Shown: piece by piece, positions 9,791 through 19,388 of the stretch
Numbering within the stretch: the stretch's first letter is position 1
How the letters are laid out: each line of letters begins with the position of its first letter
Source: Halomonas meridiana
Lineage (GTDB): Bacteria > Pseudomonadota > Gammaproteobacteria > Pseudomonadales > Halomonadaceae
DNA length: 64,000 bases
Direction of reading: 5' to 3'
Assembly: GCF_009846525.1 (NCBI RefSeq)
Contig: NZ_CP024621.1
Span: forward strand, 2,418,001 to 2,482,000
The notes under the pieces: generated by a model
What the model was told of the DNA's origin: nothing
Seen by the model: only the letters and a program-made list of their open reading frames with translations
Databases searched by the model: none
Made by a program: the position numbers and the translations under genes

Positions 9791-10813
9791 ATGAGCAAAC
9801 GTAAATTAAGCCGTCAGCAGCAGTGGCGAGTCGAGAAGATACAAGCCGAACGCGCCCAGCGTGCCGAAAAACGTGATGCCAAAGATGCCGAAAAGCTCTC
9901 TGCAGGCGAATACGGCCCCGAACAGCCAGGGCGAGTGATGGCCCACTTCGGTCGCACCCTGGAGGTGCGCGACGCCGACGGCACGCCCGTGCGCTGCCAT
10001 CTACGCGCCAATCTGGAGGGCTTGGTGACCGGCGACCGCGTGATTTGGCGGGCGGGCCAGGATGGCTCGGGCGTGGTCGTGGCCCGTGAAGAGCGCGACA
10101 GCATTTTAAAGCGCCCCGACCCGCGCGGCCAGCTCAAGCCGGTAGCCGCCAATATCGACCAGCTGCTGATCGTGTTTGCCGTCGAGCCTGCGCCTCATCC
10201 CAACCTAATCGACCGCTACCTCGTCGCCGCTGAAGCCACCGGCATCGCGCCGGTACTGGTGCTCAACAAGACGGATCTGCTACCTGACGATGGAGGCGAG
10301 CTGGGGCAGTTACTAGAGCGCTATCGCGCGCTGGGCTATCCGGTGGTACGCACCACCACGGCCAACCCCGAAGGGCTGGATACGTTGCGCCAGCAGCTCG
10401 CGGGCCGCACCTCGGTATTCGTCGGCCAGAGTGGCGTGGGAAAATCATCGCTCATAGATCTGCTGCTGCCCGACGAAACCCTGCGTATTGGCGCGCTATC
10501 GGAAGATTCGCGTAAAGGCACGCACACGACGACCACCGCACGGCTCTACGCTATGCGCAGCGACGAAGTCAGCAATGGCGAACTGATCGACTCGCCCGGC
10601 ATTCGTGAGTTTGGCCTGATCCATCTGGACGAGCAGGAAGTGACCGACGGCTTCATTGAGTTCCACCCCTATTTGGGCCTTTGCCGCTTCCGGGACTGCC
10701 GCCATCGCAATGAGCCGGGCTGCGCTTTACTGGACGCCGTCGAGGCAGGCAAGATTCATCCAGAGCGTTTTGCCAGCTATCGACGTATTCTCGATAGCTT
10801 GAATCCCCAGTGA
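9791..10813 (+). CDS. rsgA: Small-subunit assembly GTPase RsgA
   Basis: Late-acting GTPase of 30S ribosome maturation. From [18 protein letters not shown] (340 residues) it has a basic N-terminal extension, an OB fold, and a circularly permuted G domain in the order G4 (LNKTDLL), G1 ([14 protein letters not shown]), G3 (DSPGIREF), then a C-terminal zinc knuckle with [14 protein letters not shown]. An upstream in-frame ATG at 9623 would add 56 residues that run through the orn promoter region and do not resemble the family, so it is rejected. Followed after 76 bases by rhdA. Confidence 0.96.
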   Translation: MSKRKLSRQQQWRVEKIQAERAQRAEKRDAKDAEKLSAGEYGPEQPGRVMAHFGRTLEVRDADGTPVRCHLRANLEGLVTGDRVIWRAGQDGSGVVVAREERDSILKRPDPRGQLKPVAANIDQLLIVFAVEPAPHPNLIDRYLVAAEATGIAPVLVLNKTDLLPDDGGELGQLLERYRALGYPVVRTTTANPEGLDTLRQQLAGRTSVFVGQSGVGKSSLIDLLLPDETLRIGALSEDSRKGTHTTTTARLYAMRSDEVSNGELIDSPGIREFGLIHLDEQEVTDGFIEFHPYLGLCRFRDCRHRNEPGCALLDAVEAGKIHPERFASYRRILDSLNPQ

Positions 10814-10889
10814 CAAACCCGCAATGATCGGAGTGACATCGCCGTTACCTCGTTGCGGTTGTCTTATTATCAAGGATAGGGAGCCGGAT

Positions 10890-11732
10890 ATGAGCACCGC
10901 CAGCCACTCATCAGAACACAATCTATTGCCACTCATCGTCGAGCCGGAACAGCTGCAAGAGCACTTGCAGGCACCTGAACTGCTGATTATCGATGTGCCC
11001 GCCAATGGTGACAGCTACCGTCAGGGCCACGTTCCTGGCGCCATTTATCTGGATTTTCGCTACTTGATGCGCGGCGAAGGCCCGGTGCCTAATGACGTAC
11101 CGTCGGTAGAGTTTCTGTCTCGATTATTCAGCGCGCTGGGCTTGACCCGCGACACACACGTGGTGGCCTACGACGACGAAGGCGGCGGCTGGGCAGCTCG
11201 CCTGCTCTGGACGCTGGAGCTGATCGGCCACACCCGCTACTCCTATCTGAATGGCGGCATTCACGCTTGGCGCGACGCCGGTCTGGAAGATAGCACCGAA
11301 CTCACCGCGCCAACCCCCAGCGAATACCACGCCGAGATTCTCAACCCCAGTGCCGCCATCACGTGTGATGAGATCAAAGATAAGCTCGGCAACAAACAGT
11401 TTGCCATCTGGGACGCTCGCTCCAAAGCGGAGTACGACGGCGAACGCGGCAACAATAAACACCTGGGACACATCCCCGGTGCGGTGAACATGGATTGGCT
11501 AGACGCCATGGATCGCAGCCGGGCGCTGAGAATCCGCGACTACGCCGAGCTCATGACCGAACTCAATGCCCTAGGGCTCACCCCCGACATGGAAATTGCC
11601 ACCCACTGCCAAAGCCACCACCGCAGCAGCTTTACCTGGTTGGTCGGCAAAGCACTAGGCTTTAATATGCGCGGCTACGCGGGTTCCTGGGGTGAATGGG
11701 GCAACCGTGACGATACACCCATCGAGAAATGA
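10890..11732 (+). CDS. rhdA: Thiosulfate sulfurtransferase, RhdA type (tandem rhodanese)
   Basis: Transfers sulfane sulfur from thiosulfate to an acceptor such as cyanide or dithiols. Two rhodanese domains are visible in 280 residues: the inactive N-terminal one ([21 protein letters not shown]) and the catalytic one ([30 protein letters not shown]), with the active-site loop CQSHHRSS near the C-terminus. This loop resembles the CQTHHRS loop of Azotobacter vinelandii RhdA rather than the CGSGVTA loop of SseA. The start follows AAGGATAGGGAG. The rhdA-psd order is shared with Pseudomonas. Physiological substrate cannot be told from sequence. Confidence 0.88.
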   Translation: MSTASHSSEHNLLPLIVEPEQLQEHLQAPELLIIDVPANGDSYRQGHVPGAIYLDFRYLMRGEGPVPNDVPSVEFLSRLFSALGLTRDTHVVAYDDEGGGWAARLLWTLELIGHTRYSYLNGGIHAWRDAGLEDSTELTAPTPSEYHAEILNPSAAITCDEIKDKLGNKQFAIWDARSKAEYDGERGNNKHLGHIPGAVNMDWLDAMDRSRALRIRDYAELMTELNALGLTPDMEIATHCQSHHRSSFTWLVGKALGFNMRGYAGSWGEWGNRDDTPIEK

Positions 11733-11742
11733 AGATATTACC

Positions 11743-12585
11743 GTGACCCTTTCCCAAAAAGCCTTTTCGCTGCTCCAATACCCACTGCCTCAGCACGCGC
11801 TGTCGCGCCTAACGGGTAAGTTCGCCCAGTGCGATAATCCCTGGGTGAAAAACACCCTCATCAAGGCATTCATCAAGCGCTTCAACGTGGACATGAGCCA
11901 GGCGCTAGAGCCAGACCCGACGGCCTATCCCACGTTCAACGACTTCTTTACTCGGGCGCTAAAAGCCGATGCGCGCCCACTGGGCGAAGGAGTGTTGAGC
12001 CCTGCCGATGGCACGCTCTCACAGTTTGGCCGCCTCACTACGGCGGGCACACTGGTACAGGCCAAGGGACATACGTTTTCCGCTCAAACGCTGTTAGGCG
12101 GCGACAAAGCGTTAGCCGACGAGTTTTTGAACGGCAGCTTCGCGACGGTTTATCTCTCGCCAAGGGATTACCACCGTGTGCATATGCCGGTGACCGGTAC
12201 GCTGAGAGAGATGATCTACGTGCCAGGGCGGCTCTTTTCGGTCAACCAAGCCACCGCCAACTATGTGCCCGGTTTGTTCGCGCGCAACGAGCGCTTGGTC
12301 TGTATCTTCGACACCGAACACGGCCCCATGGCGATGGTACTGGTCGGCGCCATGATCGTGGCCGCCATCGAAACCGTCTGGTCTGGGCAGGTAACACCGC
12401 TATCGGGCCACCCTCAGCGTATGCGCTTCGGGCAGCCGATCGTGCTGGAGAAAGGTGCAGAGATGGGCCGTTTCAAACTCGGCTCCACCGTCGTGATGTG
12501 CTTCGCTAACCCCGTGGCGTTTGGCCATCATGCGCTCGGGGCGACAGTGCAAATGGGGCAGAGCCTCGCTACCCCAACGCCCTAA
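11743..12585 (+). CDS. psd: Phosphatidylserine decarboxylase proenzyme
   Basis: Makes phosphatidylethanolamine at the inner membrane. The proenzyme self-cleaves at the LGST motif, seen here near the C-terminus ([13 protein letters not shown]), to create the pyruvoyl group. [11 protein letters not shown] and [12 protein letters not shown] are the other family blocks. A GTG at 11743 ([17 protein letters not shown]) is preferred, giving 280 residues; an earlier ATG at 11692 would lie inside rhdA. There is no strong ribosome site before the GTG, and it starts 10 bases after the rhdA stop, so translation may be coupled. Converges on epmA with a 19-base gap. Confidence 0.95.
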   Translation: MTLSQKAFSLLQYPLPQHALSRLTGKFAQCDNPWVKNTLIKAFIKRFNVDMSQALEPDPTAYPTFNDFFTRALKADARPLGEGVLSPADGTLSQFGRLTTAGTLVQAKGHTFSAQTLLGGDKALADEFLNGSFATVYLSPRDYHRVHMPVTGTLREMIYVPGRLFSVNQATANYVPGLFARNERLVCIFDTEHGPMAMVLVGAMIVAAIETVWSGQVTPLSGHPQRMRFGQPIVLEKGAEMGRFKLGSTVVMCFANPVAFGHHALGATVQMGQSLATPTP

Positions 12586-12604
12586 GGCAGGCTGGCCGCG
12601 TTCG

Positions 12605-13585
12605 TTAGCAGTTAGCCGTCGAAAACGCCAAGACCTCTTCCAGGCGCGCTTTACCCAGCGCTAATTGGATCAAACGATCCAGCCCCAGCGCCACGCCGGA
12701 AGAGGCTGGCAGCCCCTGCTCGAGCGCTGCCAGTAGATGAACATCGACATCCACCTCAGGGAGCCCCAACCGGCGACGCTCGGCATTATCGGCGTCGAAA
12801 CGCTGGCGCTGCTCCTCGGCATCGGTCAGCTCGTCGTAGCCGTTGGCGAGCTCGATGCCGTTCAGATATAGCTCAAAGCGTGACGCCACCCATTCGCCGT
12901 CGGCATCCTGATGGCGTCGCGCCAGCGCCGCTTGGCTCGCTGGGTAGTCGACGACCACGCTAAGCTCCTGCTGCCCCAGCGTGGGCTCGATGACCATGCC
13001 CATCAGCAGATCCAAACAGGTATCTCGCCCCTCCTCGGCCAGCGCGTGGGCCGACATATTGCCTCGCTGCGCTGCTAGCGTTCGCAACGTGTCCAGCGAC
13101 GTGGTGAACGGGTCTACCTCCAAGTGGCGATGAAAGAGTTCGCGATAGCGGTAGTGCACTACCGGGCCCGATGGCTGCGGCAACACGTGCGCCACCAGCG
13201 CCGTTGTCTCCTCTATCAACTGCGCCAGCGTGAAACCAGGGCGGTACCACTCCAGCATGGTGAACTCGATATTGTGCCGCGCGCCCACTTCGCCATCACG
13301 AAAGCTTTTTGCCAGCTGAAAAATGGGACCACTGTCCGCCGCCAGCAGTCGCTTCATATGAAACTCAGGCGAGGTTTGCAGCCATAGTTTGCGCTGACCT
13401 TTATCGGTGCGGGCAAGCGTCGCTAACGACACCAAATGCACGTCGGTACTGCCTCCTTGGCCGAGCACTGGCGTCTCCACTTCCCATATGTCCCGCGCGG
13501 CAAAAAAAGCGCGCACCGTGGCGATCAAGCCGGCGCGCTCGCGCAGGGTGCCCACCGTTGCCGTTGGCTGCCAGTTCAGTGTCAT
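12605..13585 (-). CDS. epmA: EF-P--(R)-beta-lysine ligase EpmA
   Basis: LysRS paralogue (PoxA/GenX) that ligates beta-lysine to Lys34 of EF-P. The 326-residue protein is only the class II catalytic core, without the tRNA-binding domain of true LysRS. Visible motifs are WEVETPVLGQGGSTDVHL (motif 1 region), HNIEFTMLEWYRPG (motif 2) and SGVALGLDRLIQLALG (motif 3). It lies directly downstream of efp on the same strand, with a hairpin between them that may reduce read-through. Confidence 0.96.
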   Translation of the reverse strand: MTLNWQPTATVGTLRERAGLIATVRAFFAARDIWEVETPVLGQGGSTDVHLVSLATLARTDKGQRKLWLQTSPEFHMKRLLAADSGPIFQLAKSFRDGEVGARHNIEFTMLEWYRPGFTLAQLIEETTALVAHVLPQPSGPVVHYRYRELFHRHLEVDPFTTSLDTLRTLAAQRGNMSAHALAEEGRDTCLDLLMGMVIEPTLGQQELSVVVDYPASQAALARRHQDADGEWVASRFELYLNGIELANGYDELTDAEEQRQRFDADNAERRRLGLPEVDVDVHLLAALEQGLPASSGVALGLDRLIQLALGKARLEEVLAFSTANC

Positions 13586-13603
13586 TCCCTTCTCCCTAAC
13601 GAC

Positions 13604-13636
13604 ATAAAGCCACGCAACAGTATCGCGTGGCTTTAT
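13604..13636. terminator. Perfect 12-bp inverted repeat between efp and epmA
   Basis: ATAAAGCCACGC and GCGTGGCTTTAT pair perfectly around a 9-base loop. The hairpin sits between the efp stop and the epmA start, so in the minus-strand transcript it is an intercistronic stem that could partly terminate transcription or set relative mRNA stability. The 3' arm ends in TTTAT with no long U-tract, so attenuation is inference. Confidence 0.6.
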
Positions 13637-13649
13637 GAATGAAATGCTT

Positions 13650-13670
13650 AAGCGACTGGATCGGTCGCTT
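13650..13670. terminator. Hairpin just after efp
   Basis: AAGCGAC and GTCGCTT (7 bp, 7-base loop) begin 15 bases after the efp stop codon. It is U-poor in the efp direction and followed by TTTT only on the plus strand, so it may be a weak terminator or a 3'-end stabilising stem for the abundant efp message. Confidence 0.45.
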
Positions 13671-13684
13671 TTATCATCGCGCGA

Positions 13685-14251
13685 TTAAGCGCGTGATACG
13701 TACTCACCAGAACGGGTGTCGATTTTCAGCACTTCACCCTGGTTGATGAACAGCGGTACGCGAACCACGGCACCCGAAGAGAGCGTGGCAGGCTTGGAGC
13801 CGCCCTGCGCCGTGTCGCCCTTCAAACCGGGGTCGGTTTCGACTACTTCCAACTCGATGAAGTTGGGCGGCGTGACCGAGATCGCCTTGTCGTTCCAAAG
13901 CGTCAGCGTATACGGCACCTGCTCTTTGAGCCATTTTTCGGTGTCACCGAGAGCCTTTTTCTCTACCGCATACTGCTCGAAAGAGCCGTCGGTCTTCATG
14001 AAGTGCCACATATCACCGTCGGTGTAGAGGTACTCCATCTCGAGGTCCATGACGTCAGCGCCTTCCAAGGAGTCACCCGACTTGAACGTGCGCTCACCCA
14101 CACGACCAGTCATCAGGTTACGCAGCTTGACGCGGTTGAACGCCTGGCCCTTGCCCGGCTTCACCAGCTCGTTCTCGACGATCGAACAAGGATCGCCGTC
14201 GAGCATTACTTTTAAACCTGCTTTGAATTCGTTGGTAGAATAGTTCGCCAT
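13685..14251 (-). CDS. efp: Elongation factor P
   Basis: Relieves ribosome stalling at polyproline stretches. Start [16 protein letters not shown] (188 residues) follows GAGAGGC by a few bases; an ATG four codons earlier is out of register with the family. Lys34 in [10 protein letters not shown] is the beta-lysylation site, consistent with epmA and epmB on either side. All three domains (KOW-like, two OB folds) and the C-terminal SGEYVSRA are present. A 128-base divergent region separates it from epmB. Confidence 0.98.
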   Translation of the reverse strand: MANYSTNEFKAGLKVMLDGDPCSIVENELVKPGKGQAFNRVKLRNLMTGRVGERTFKSGDSLEGADVMDLEMEYLYTDGDMWHFMKTDGSFEQYAVEKKALGDTEKWLKEQVPYTLTLWNDKAISVTPPNFIELEVVETDPGLKGDTAQGGSKPATLSSGAVVRVPLFINQGEVLKIDTRSGEYVSRA

Positions 14252-14379
14252 AATGCCTCTCAATGGTCTGTTTCAATCGTCTATTTCAGTATGGGCCGTG
14301 AGACACCCTACTCGCCCATCACGCTGCCAATCGCAGCGTCGTCGCTAAGTGCGCGCATGATAACCCGAAGGAGGGCTTT

Positions 14380-15402
14380 TTGCAGGAGAACATCATTATC
14401 GCTGCTCAGCAGGCCGCTGCCCAGACTCAGAGCGCCTGGCAGCGCCAGCTTTCCCAAGCCGTTCGCGACCCCGCCGTACTCTGCCAACGCCTGGGGTTGA
14501 GCCAAGCGTGGCTGGCGGGCGCGCAGGCCGGGCATGGGCTCTTCGAGATTTGCGTCCCTGACGCTTATCTGGCGCGCATTGTACCAAACGACCCCAATGA
14601 TCCACTGCTACGCCAAATCTTACCAACGGGTGACGAAGCCGCCGCGCCGCCTGGCTACGTGACCGACCCGCTAGAAGAGGCCGACCATCGTCCTGTCAAA
14701 GGACTGATCCATAAGTATGCGAATCGTGTACTCCTGATTGCCAGCCCAGCCTGCGCGATCAACTGCCGCTACTGTTTTCGCCGCCACTTTCCTTATCACG
14801 AGAACTCCCCTTCACGCGCTCAGTGGCAGGAAGCGCTGGACTACCTGCGTGCCGACACCACGATTCACGAGGCGATCCTATCCGGAGGCGACCCCCTTGC
14901 CGCCAGCGACCGGCAGTTGGCGTGGCTGGTCAAACAGTTAGAAAGCATTCCTCACCTGAAACGGCTGCGTATTCATACTCGCTTGCCCGTGGTCATTCCC
15001 GACCGCGTGGATGAAAGTTTGCTTGGCTGGCTGGGTAGCACCCGCTTACAAAAAGTCGTCGTGCTGCATATCAACCACGCCAACGAGATCGACCAAGCCG
15101 TGTTGGATGCCTGCACGCGCTTGAAACAGGCAGGCGTCACGCTGCTAAACCAGAGCGTTCTATTACGGGGCATCAACGACAGCGTCCCCACCCTCGCGGT
15201 CCTCTCGGAACGGCTGTTTGAAGCAGGCGTACTGCCCTACTACCTGCACGTGCTCGACCCGGTCCAGGGCGCCGCGCACTTTGACGTGCCGGACAGTGAG
15301 GCGCAAGCGCTCATACAAGCGCTGCTGGAACACCTGCCCGGCTTTCTCATGCCACGGCTGGTACGCGAAGTGCCAGGCAAGATGAGCAAAACGCCTTTGT
15401 AG
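14380..15402 (+). CDS. epmB: EF-P lysine 2,3-aminomutase EpmB
   Basis: Radical-SAM, PLP-dependent enzyme converting L-lysine to (R)-beta-lysine for EF-P. The 340-residue protein has the radical-SAM cluster motif CAINCRYC followed by FRRHFPYHEN, then EAILSGGDPL and the PLP region YYLHVLDPVQGAAHFD. A TTG at 14380 is the likely start, because GAAGGAGG is placed a few bases before it and no suitable ATG is in frame. With epmA and efp it forms a self-contained EF-P modification locus; the hydroxylase gene epmC is not in the window. Confidence 0.95.
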   Translation: MQENIIIAAQQAAAQTQSAWQRQLSQAVRDPAVLCQRLGLSQAWLAGAQAGHGLFEICVPDAYLARIVPNDPNDPLLRQILPTGDEAAAPPGYVTDPLEEADHRPVKGLIHKYANRVLLIASPACAINCRYCFRRHFPYHENSPSRAQWQEALDYLRADTTIHEAILSGGDPLAASDRQLAWLVKQLESIPHLKRLRIHTRLPVVIPDRVDESLLGWLGSTRLQKVVVLHINHANEIDQAVLDACTRLKQAGVTLLNQSVLLRGINDSVPTLAVLSERLFEAGVLPYYLHVLDPVQGAAHFDVPDSEAQALIQALLEHLPGFLMPRLVREVPGKMSKTPL

Positions 15403-15510
15403 CCCGCTCAATGGTCTTGCAAGGCGTCGCGGCTAGACATGCAACATCGCCAAGTACTGTTATTGGCAGCGCTGGGCGATTTGCGTAAATTTTTATAAGC
15501 CAATCCAAGC

Positions 15511-16632
15511 TTAGAAGGCTCGGGTAGACGCTTTAACGCTCAGCCGCATAGCAGGCAAAAGCACCCAAAGCAGCGGCCTCAGTAACCAGCGGTAAACGAA
15601 TCGGGCAATAAACAAGACTGGCAGCAGTACAATCAACCAGACCAGAAACTGCCCGAGCCACGTTGGCCAGCCTAGCCAGTGAGATAGATGGGTGCCCAGT
15701 GCGCTGACCAAGCTGGGATGGCGAATGACCACATAAGCCGTGCCGGCGACCGCTGCAACTTTGGCCATGCGTGGCAGCGTTGCGAAGCGCCCGCTTGTGG
15801 CAACGATCCCTTGACGCACACCCGTGCGAGCAGCCTGCGCCTCGACGCCACCCACACGAGCCGTACGAGCGGCTCTTCCAGCGCGGAGTACCTTCACAGT
15901 ACTGGCCATTACCAGCAGATCAACACCCGCCCAGCCCAGATCGCTTGCGCCTATTGCCTCGCCACGCCGCCACTGGCTTTCTAAGTCACGTAGGCCGCTA
16001 GTAAAAAAGTCGCCTACGCCGGCAACCAGACGCTCCCCTTGCAGCCACGCTACGTTGCCTTCGTCATCCACGACAAACTGGTTGAGCAGCCCATGGCCGT
16101 TGCTGTCGAGTAACGCAATTCCCATCTGGCCACGCCGCAAAGGGGTTAGCTCGGCCATGGCCGCCTCTACGTCTGCGTCACCCCGCTCATCGGAATCCGA
16201 TGGCTCATCGCCCCACCAGCGGCTGACTTGCTGATAGCGCTCCCCTATCCAGTGCTGAGCGCGCAGCGTCGTCACGTCGTGGTCGCGGAAGTAGCTGATA
16301 GGCAGCACGGTATCCGCTCCGAAGCGCACCAGCACCTGTTGGAATTGGGGAGATAACCCATAGTCGAGAAGCGTGCTTCGAGCGATATCACCGTGGCGTA
16401 ATATCGCCAACGTGGCGCTCATCCATAGCGCTTGATCAGACGCATAGTGCAGAAACAATGCGTTGATCTCAGCAGACTCTTCTTGCAGCGTGGGCTCAAG
16501 AGCGGGCAGTGCCCGCTCTACTTCCAAGCGTACCAACGTCTCTTCAAACGGCTCATTGGAGGCCGTCAGCGAGAGCAGCCCAGCCAGGGCCATGGCGACT
16601 AATACGATGAACAGCCAAGGCCGTTTGAGCAT
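15511..16632 (-). CDS. Uncharacterised inner-membrane protein
   Basis: Not recognised. The 373-residue product has an N-terminal hydrophobic anchor (WLFIVLVAMALAGLL, about residues 6-20), then about 210 soluble, acidic residues predicted to be periplasmic, including a calcium-loop-like stretch LLDSNGHGL and the QFVVDDEGNVAWLQGERLV segment. An Ala/Arg-rich middle (VLRAGRAARTARVGG) is followed by at least two strong membrane segments near residues 310-365. It ends in a basic tail. It starts at the base after the leuA stop (16633), so it may be co-transcribed with leuA, but nothing links the functions. No catalytic motif was found. Confidence 0.75.
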   Translation of the reverse strand: MLKRPWLFIVLVAMALAGLLSLTASNEPFEETLVRLEVERALPALEPTLQEESAEINALFLHYASDQALWMSATLAILRHGDIARSTLLDYGLSPQFQQVLVRFGADTVLPISYFRDHDVTTLRAQHWIGERYQQVSRWWGDEPSDSDERGDADVEAAMAELTPLRRGQMGIALLDSNGHGLLNQFVVDDEGNVAWLQGERLVAGVGDFFTSGLRDLESQWRRGEAIGASDLGWAGVDLLVMASTVKVLRAGRAARTARVGGVEAQAARTGVRQGIVATSGRFATLPRMAKVAAVAGTAYVVIRHPSLVSALGTHLSHWLGWPTWLGQFLVWLIVLLPVLFIARFVYRWLLRPLLWVLLPAMRLSVKASTRAF

Positions 16633-18339
16633 TTACCCTAACGACTCCGCCGTCACATTGGCCGCCGCAGGCTGCGTCGAATAGTGGCGATTGATTGCAC
16701 TAAGCACGCCTTTCATGGAAGCGCTAGTGATGCTTTCATCGGTACCGACGCCAAATACGGCTTTGCCATCAATGCGTACTTCCACGTAAGCGATCGCTTC
16801 GGCATCCGCCCCTTGGCCGCGGGAGTGTTCATGATAGTCAATGATTTCGACCTCTTGGCCGCTCGCCACCAGCGCCTTGATGAACGCGGCCAGCGGGCCG
16901 TTGCCTTCACCGGTCAGAGTCTGGCGTTGGCCGCCGTTTTCGACAATGGCCTCTAGCGCGACTTTGGGGCTATCTGGCTCGGAGGAAAGACGGTGATTCA
17001 CCAGTGCCAGCGGTGACCGCTGCTCTAAATACTCATCGGCAAAGGCTTGGTAGATCATTTGTGAGGTGATCTCTTTACCGGTGCGGTCCGCCACTTCCTG
17101 CACCACTTGGCTGAACTCGATGGAGAGTCGGCGGGGCAGCTCGATACCGTGCTCCTGCTCTAACAGGTAAGAGATGCCGCCTTTGCCTGACTGGCTGTTC
17201 ACGCGGATAACCGCTTCGTAGCTGCGACCTACGTCCAGCGGGTCGATGGGTAAGTAGGGAACGTCCCACGGCGCTTCTGGATGGGCGCGACGGTCAGCCA
17301 TGCCTTTTTTGATGGCATCCTGATGAGAGCCTGAGAACGCAGTAAAGACCAAATCGCCCACATACGGATGGCGCGGGTGAACGGGCAGCTGATTGCAGTA
17401 CTCGGCTTCGCGCATGATCGGGGTGATATTGGAGAAATCAAGCTGAGGATTCACCCCTTGGGTATACATGTTCATCGCCAGCGTGACGATATCCACGTTG
17501 CCAGTACGCTCGCCGTTGCCAAATAGCGTGCCCTCGACGCGGTCGGCTCCTGCCATTAGCGTGAGTTCGGCCGCTGCGACGCCAGTGCCGCGATCGTTGT
17601 GCGGATGAACGCTGACGATCAAGGTATCGCGCTTTTTGACATGGCGACAGAACCACTCGATCTGGTCGGCGTAGTTGTTGGGCGTGGCGACTTCGACCGT
17701 GGCGGGCAGATTGACGATCATTTTGTTGTCGACGCTGGGGCCAAAAGTGTCCATCACCGCTTCGACGATCTCGACCGCGAAATCCATCTCCGTGGTGGTG
17801 AATAGCTCAGGAGAGTACTGGAAGGTCCAGTTCGTTTCCGGGTTGGCCGCCATCAAATCGCGAATCTGCGCGGTGGCATCCACGGCAATTTGGATACACT
17901 CGGTTTTATCCACGTTGAACACCACCCGGCGGAACATCGGGTCGGTGGCGTTATAAACGTGCACGATGGCGTTCTTGACGCCTTTCAGCGCTTCGAAGGT
18001 GCGCTCAATCAGGTGCGGACGCGCTTGGGTCAGCACTTGAATGGTCACGTCTTCGGGAATCTTGTTTTGCTCGATCAGCGAGCGAACGAAATCAAAATCG
18101 GTCTGCGATGCAGAGGGAAAGCCCACCTCGATCTCTTTGAATCCGATCTTCAACAGCATGTCGAACAGCCGCTGTTTGCGCTCTTGATCCATCGGGTCAA
18201 TCAGCGACTGGTTGCCGTCGCGCAGATCCACGCTGCACCAGATGGGCGGCGTGTCGATACGTTGGCTTGGCCACTGTCGATCAGGCAGATCCACGGCCAC
18301 GAAGGGGCGATACTTCTTGGAGGGGTCGGACAGCATCAT
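16633..18339 (-). CDS. leuA: 2-Isopropylmalate synthase
   Basis: First committed enzyme of leucine synthesis: condenses acetyl-CoA with 2-ketoisovalerate. The 568-residue product is the long LeuA subtype: [15 protein letters not shown] and [39 protein letters not shown] are the HMGL-like TIM-barrel signatures with the metal-binding HPHND, followed by a C-terminal allosteric leucine-binding domain (about 430-550). It is 16 bases downstream of the channel gene on the same strand with GGAG before the ATG. No leucine leader peptide or attenuator is visible in that short gap. Confidence 0.96.
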   Translation of the reverse strand: MMLSDPSKKYRPFVAVDLPDRQWPSQRIDTPPIWCSVDLRDGNQSLIDPMDQERKQRLFDMLLKIGFKEIEVGFPSASQTDFDFVRSLIEQNKIPEDVTIQVLTQARPHLIERTFEALKGVKNAIVHVYNATDPMFRRVVFNVDKTECIQIAVDATAQIRDLMAANPETNWTFQYSPELFTTTEMDFAVEIVEAVMDTFGPSVDNKMIVNLPATVEVATPNNYADQIEWFCRHVKKRDTLIVSVHPHNDRGTGVAAAELTLMAGADRVEGTLFGNGERTGNVDIVTLAMNMYTQGVNPQLDFSNITPIMREAEYCNQLPVHPRHPYVGDLVFTAFSGSHQDAIKKGMADRRAHPEAPWDVPYLPIDPLDVGRSYEAVIRVNSQSGKGGISYLLEQEHGIELPRRLSIEFSQVVQEVADRTGKEITSQMIYQAFADEYLEQRSPLALVNHRLSSEPDSPKVALEAIVENGGQRQTLTGEGNGPLAAFIKALVASGQEVEIIDYHEHSRGQGADAEAIAYVEVRIDGKAVFGVGTDESITSASMKGVLSAINRHYSTQPAAANVTAESLG

Positions 18340-18355
18340 AGCGGCGCTCCTATCG

Positions 18356-19228
18356 TTAATCGGTTGTAGAAGAATCGGAAGGGCGATGAGAGGAAATAGA
18401 AGACCCTTGTCGCTCCGCCAGGGCGGCTTCCATGCGATCGAGCTGTGCTTTCAACGCGTGGACATCGCCACGCAGCGCCTGCAGCTGCGCCGGTTCGCCC
18501 TCCTCGTCATCGGTATCGAGCTGTGCGCTCTCTTTTTGCATTACGTCTAACACGATGCCAATCATCATGTTAAGAAAAATGAATGCCGTGAGAAAAATGA
18601 ACGTCAGGTAGTACACCCAGCTCCAGGCATACTCCTCTTGCGTGGCGTACATCACGTCCGTCCAGTCCTCGAACGTCGCGATACGAAACAGCGTCAACAT
18701 GGCAATGGAGATGTTGCCCCACAAAAACTCATCCACGTTGTGGAAGAGAAAGCTGCCCAACGCCGCGTAGATATAAAAGATGATAAACATGAGCAGCACC
18801 ACGTAGCCCATGCGGGGAATCGATTTGACCAACGCGCCCAGCAGCATCTTTAGTTCGGGAATCATCGACACCAAGCGCAGCACACGGAAAATTCGCAGCA
18901 GCCGCGCTAACAGCACCATCTCCGAGTCATCCATGGGAATCAGGCTGGCGGTGACGATCAAGAAGTCAAAAACGTTCCAGCCCTTCTTAAAAAAGCTGAC
19001 TAAGTTGCGCTCTGCTGCCATTCTGATCAAAATCTCGACCAGGAAGAACACCGTGACGGCCACATCGAGGTAGAGCAACCACTGCTCGATACGAGTGGTT
19101 TCTTCGTAGGTTTTCGCGCCAATAACCAGCGCCGAGATCACGATGATGGAAATGACCAGCCCTTCGAACAGCTTGTTGCTACGCAGCTTTTCAAAGCGGG
19201 ATTGCCAAGTATTGAAGGGTTCACTCAT
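18356..19228 (-). CDS. Bacterial voltage-gated cation channel with acidic selectivity filter
   Basis: Single-domain six-helix channel of the NaChBac/NavAb superfamily. S1-S3 span residues about 20-100; S4 carries four regularly spaced arginines (R109, R112, R115, R118) within [16 protein letters not shown]5 is about 141-162; S6 about 205-230 ([19 protein letters not shown]). The pore loop reads TFEDWTD at 185-191 (bases 18656-18676), where sodium-selective members usually have TLESWxx. After S6 an acidic neck leads to a short C-terminal coiled coil ([19 protein letters not shown]) expected to hold a tetramer. It is divergent from the mrp operon. Channel identity is firm; ion preference is inference, with Ca2+ permeability plausible. 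Confidence 0.92.
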   Translation of the reverse strand: MSEPFNTWQSRFEKLRSNKLFEGLVISIIVISALVIGAKTYEETTRIEQWLLYLDVAVTVFFLVEILIRMAAERNLVSFFKKGWNVFDFLIVTASLIPMDDSEMVLLARLLRIFRVLRLVSMIPELKMLLGALVKSIPRMGYVVLLMFIIFYIYAALGSFLFHNVDEFLWGNISIAMLTLFRIATFEDWTDVMYATQEEYAWSWVYYLTFIFLTAFIFLNMMIGIVLDVMQKESAQLDTDDEEGEPAQLQALRGDVHALKAQLDRMEAALAERQGSSISSHRPSDSSTTD

Positions 19229-19265
19229 GGAACAAGGAGTCTCTCAACGGTTAACGTCAACACTT

Positions 19266-19271
19266 TATACT
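19266..19271 (+). promoter_or_regulatory. Possible -10 element for the mrp operon
   Basis: TATACT followed by AAAA sits 118 bases before the mrpA start and is the best -10-like hexamer on the plus strand in the divergent region. No good -35 is placed 16-18 bases upstream. If used, it would create a leader of about 110 bases containing both hairpins described below. Confidence 0.3.
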
Positions 19272-19291
19272 AAAATCACACACCTTCCATA

Positions 19292-19317
19292 CAAGTGATA
19301 TCCTGTTGTTTCACTTG
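19292..19317 (+). promoter_or_regulatory. Leader stem-loop upstream of mrpA
   Basis: CAAGTGA and TCACTTG pair perfectly (7 bp) around a 12-base loop TATCCTGTTGTT, 15 bases before the terminator-like hairpin. CCTG in the loop is complementary to CAGG in the terminator 5' arm, which could allow an alternative fold. RNA-level function is inference. Confidence 0.4.
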
Positions 19318-19331
19318 ATGTATCTTCGCCT

Positions 19332-19365
19332 CCAGGGCAACCCTCATTGCTCTGGCGATTTTTTT
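19332..19365 (+). terminator. Intrinsic terminator in the mrp leader (candidate attenuator)
   Basis: CCAGGGCAA pairs with TTGCTCTGG (9 bp, one G-U) around CCCTCA and is followed by CGA and seven T, then GA and six T. It points toward mrpA and ends 23 bases before its start. No gene on the plus strand lies immediately upstream, because the channel gene is transcribed away, so the terminator would act on the mrp transcript itself. Confidence 0.65.
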
Positions 19366-19388
19366 GATTTTTTGCGCTGGATGACCTC

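Noticed and set aside
15440..15487. Possible terminator or small RNA between epmB and the unknown membrane protein
   Set aside because: ATCGCC and GGCGAT can pair, but the stem is short with a long loop and only a distant T-rich stretch; not strong enough to call.
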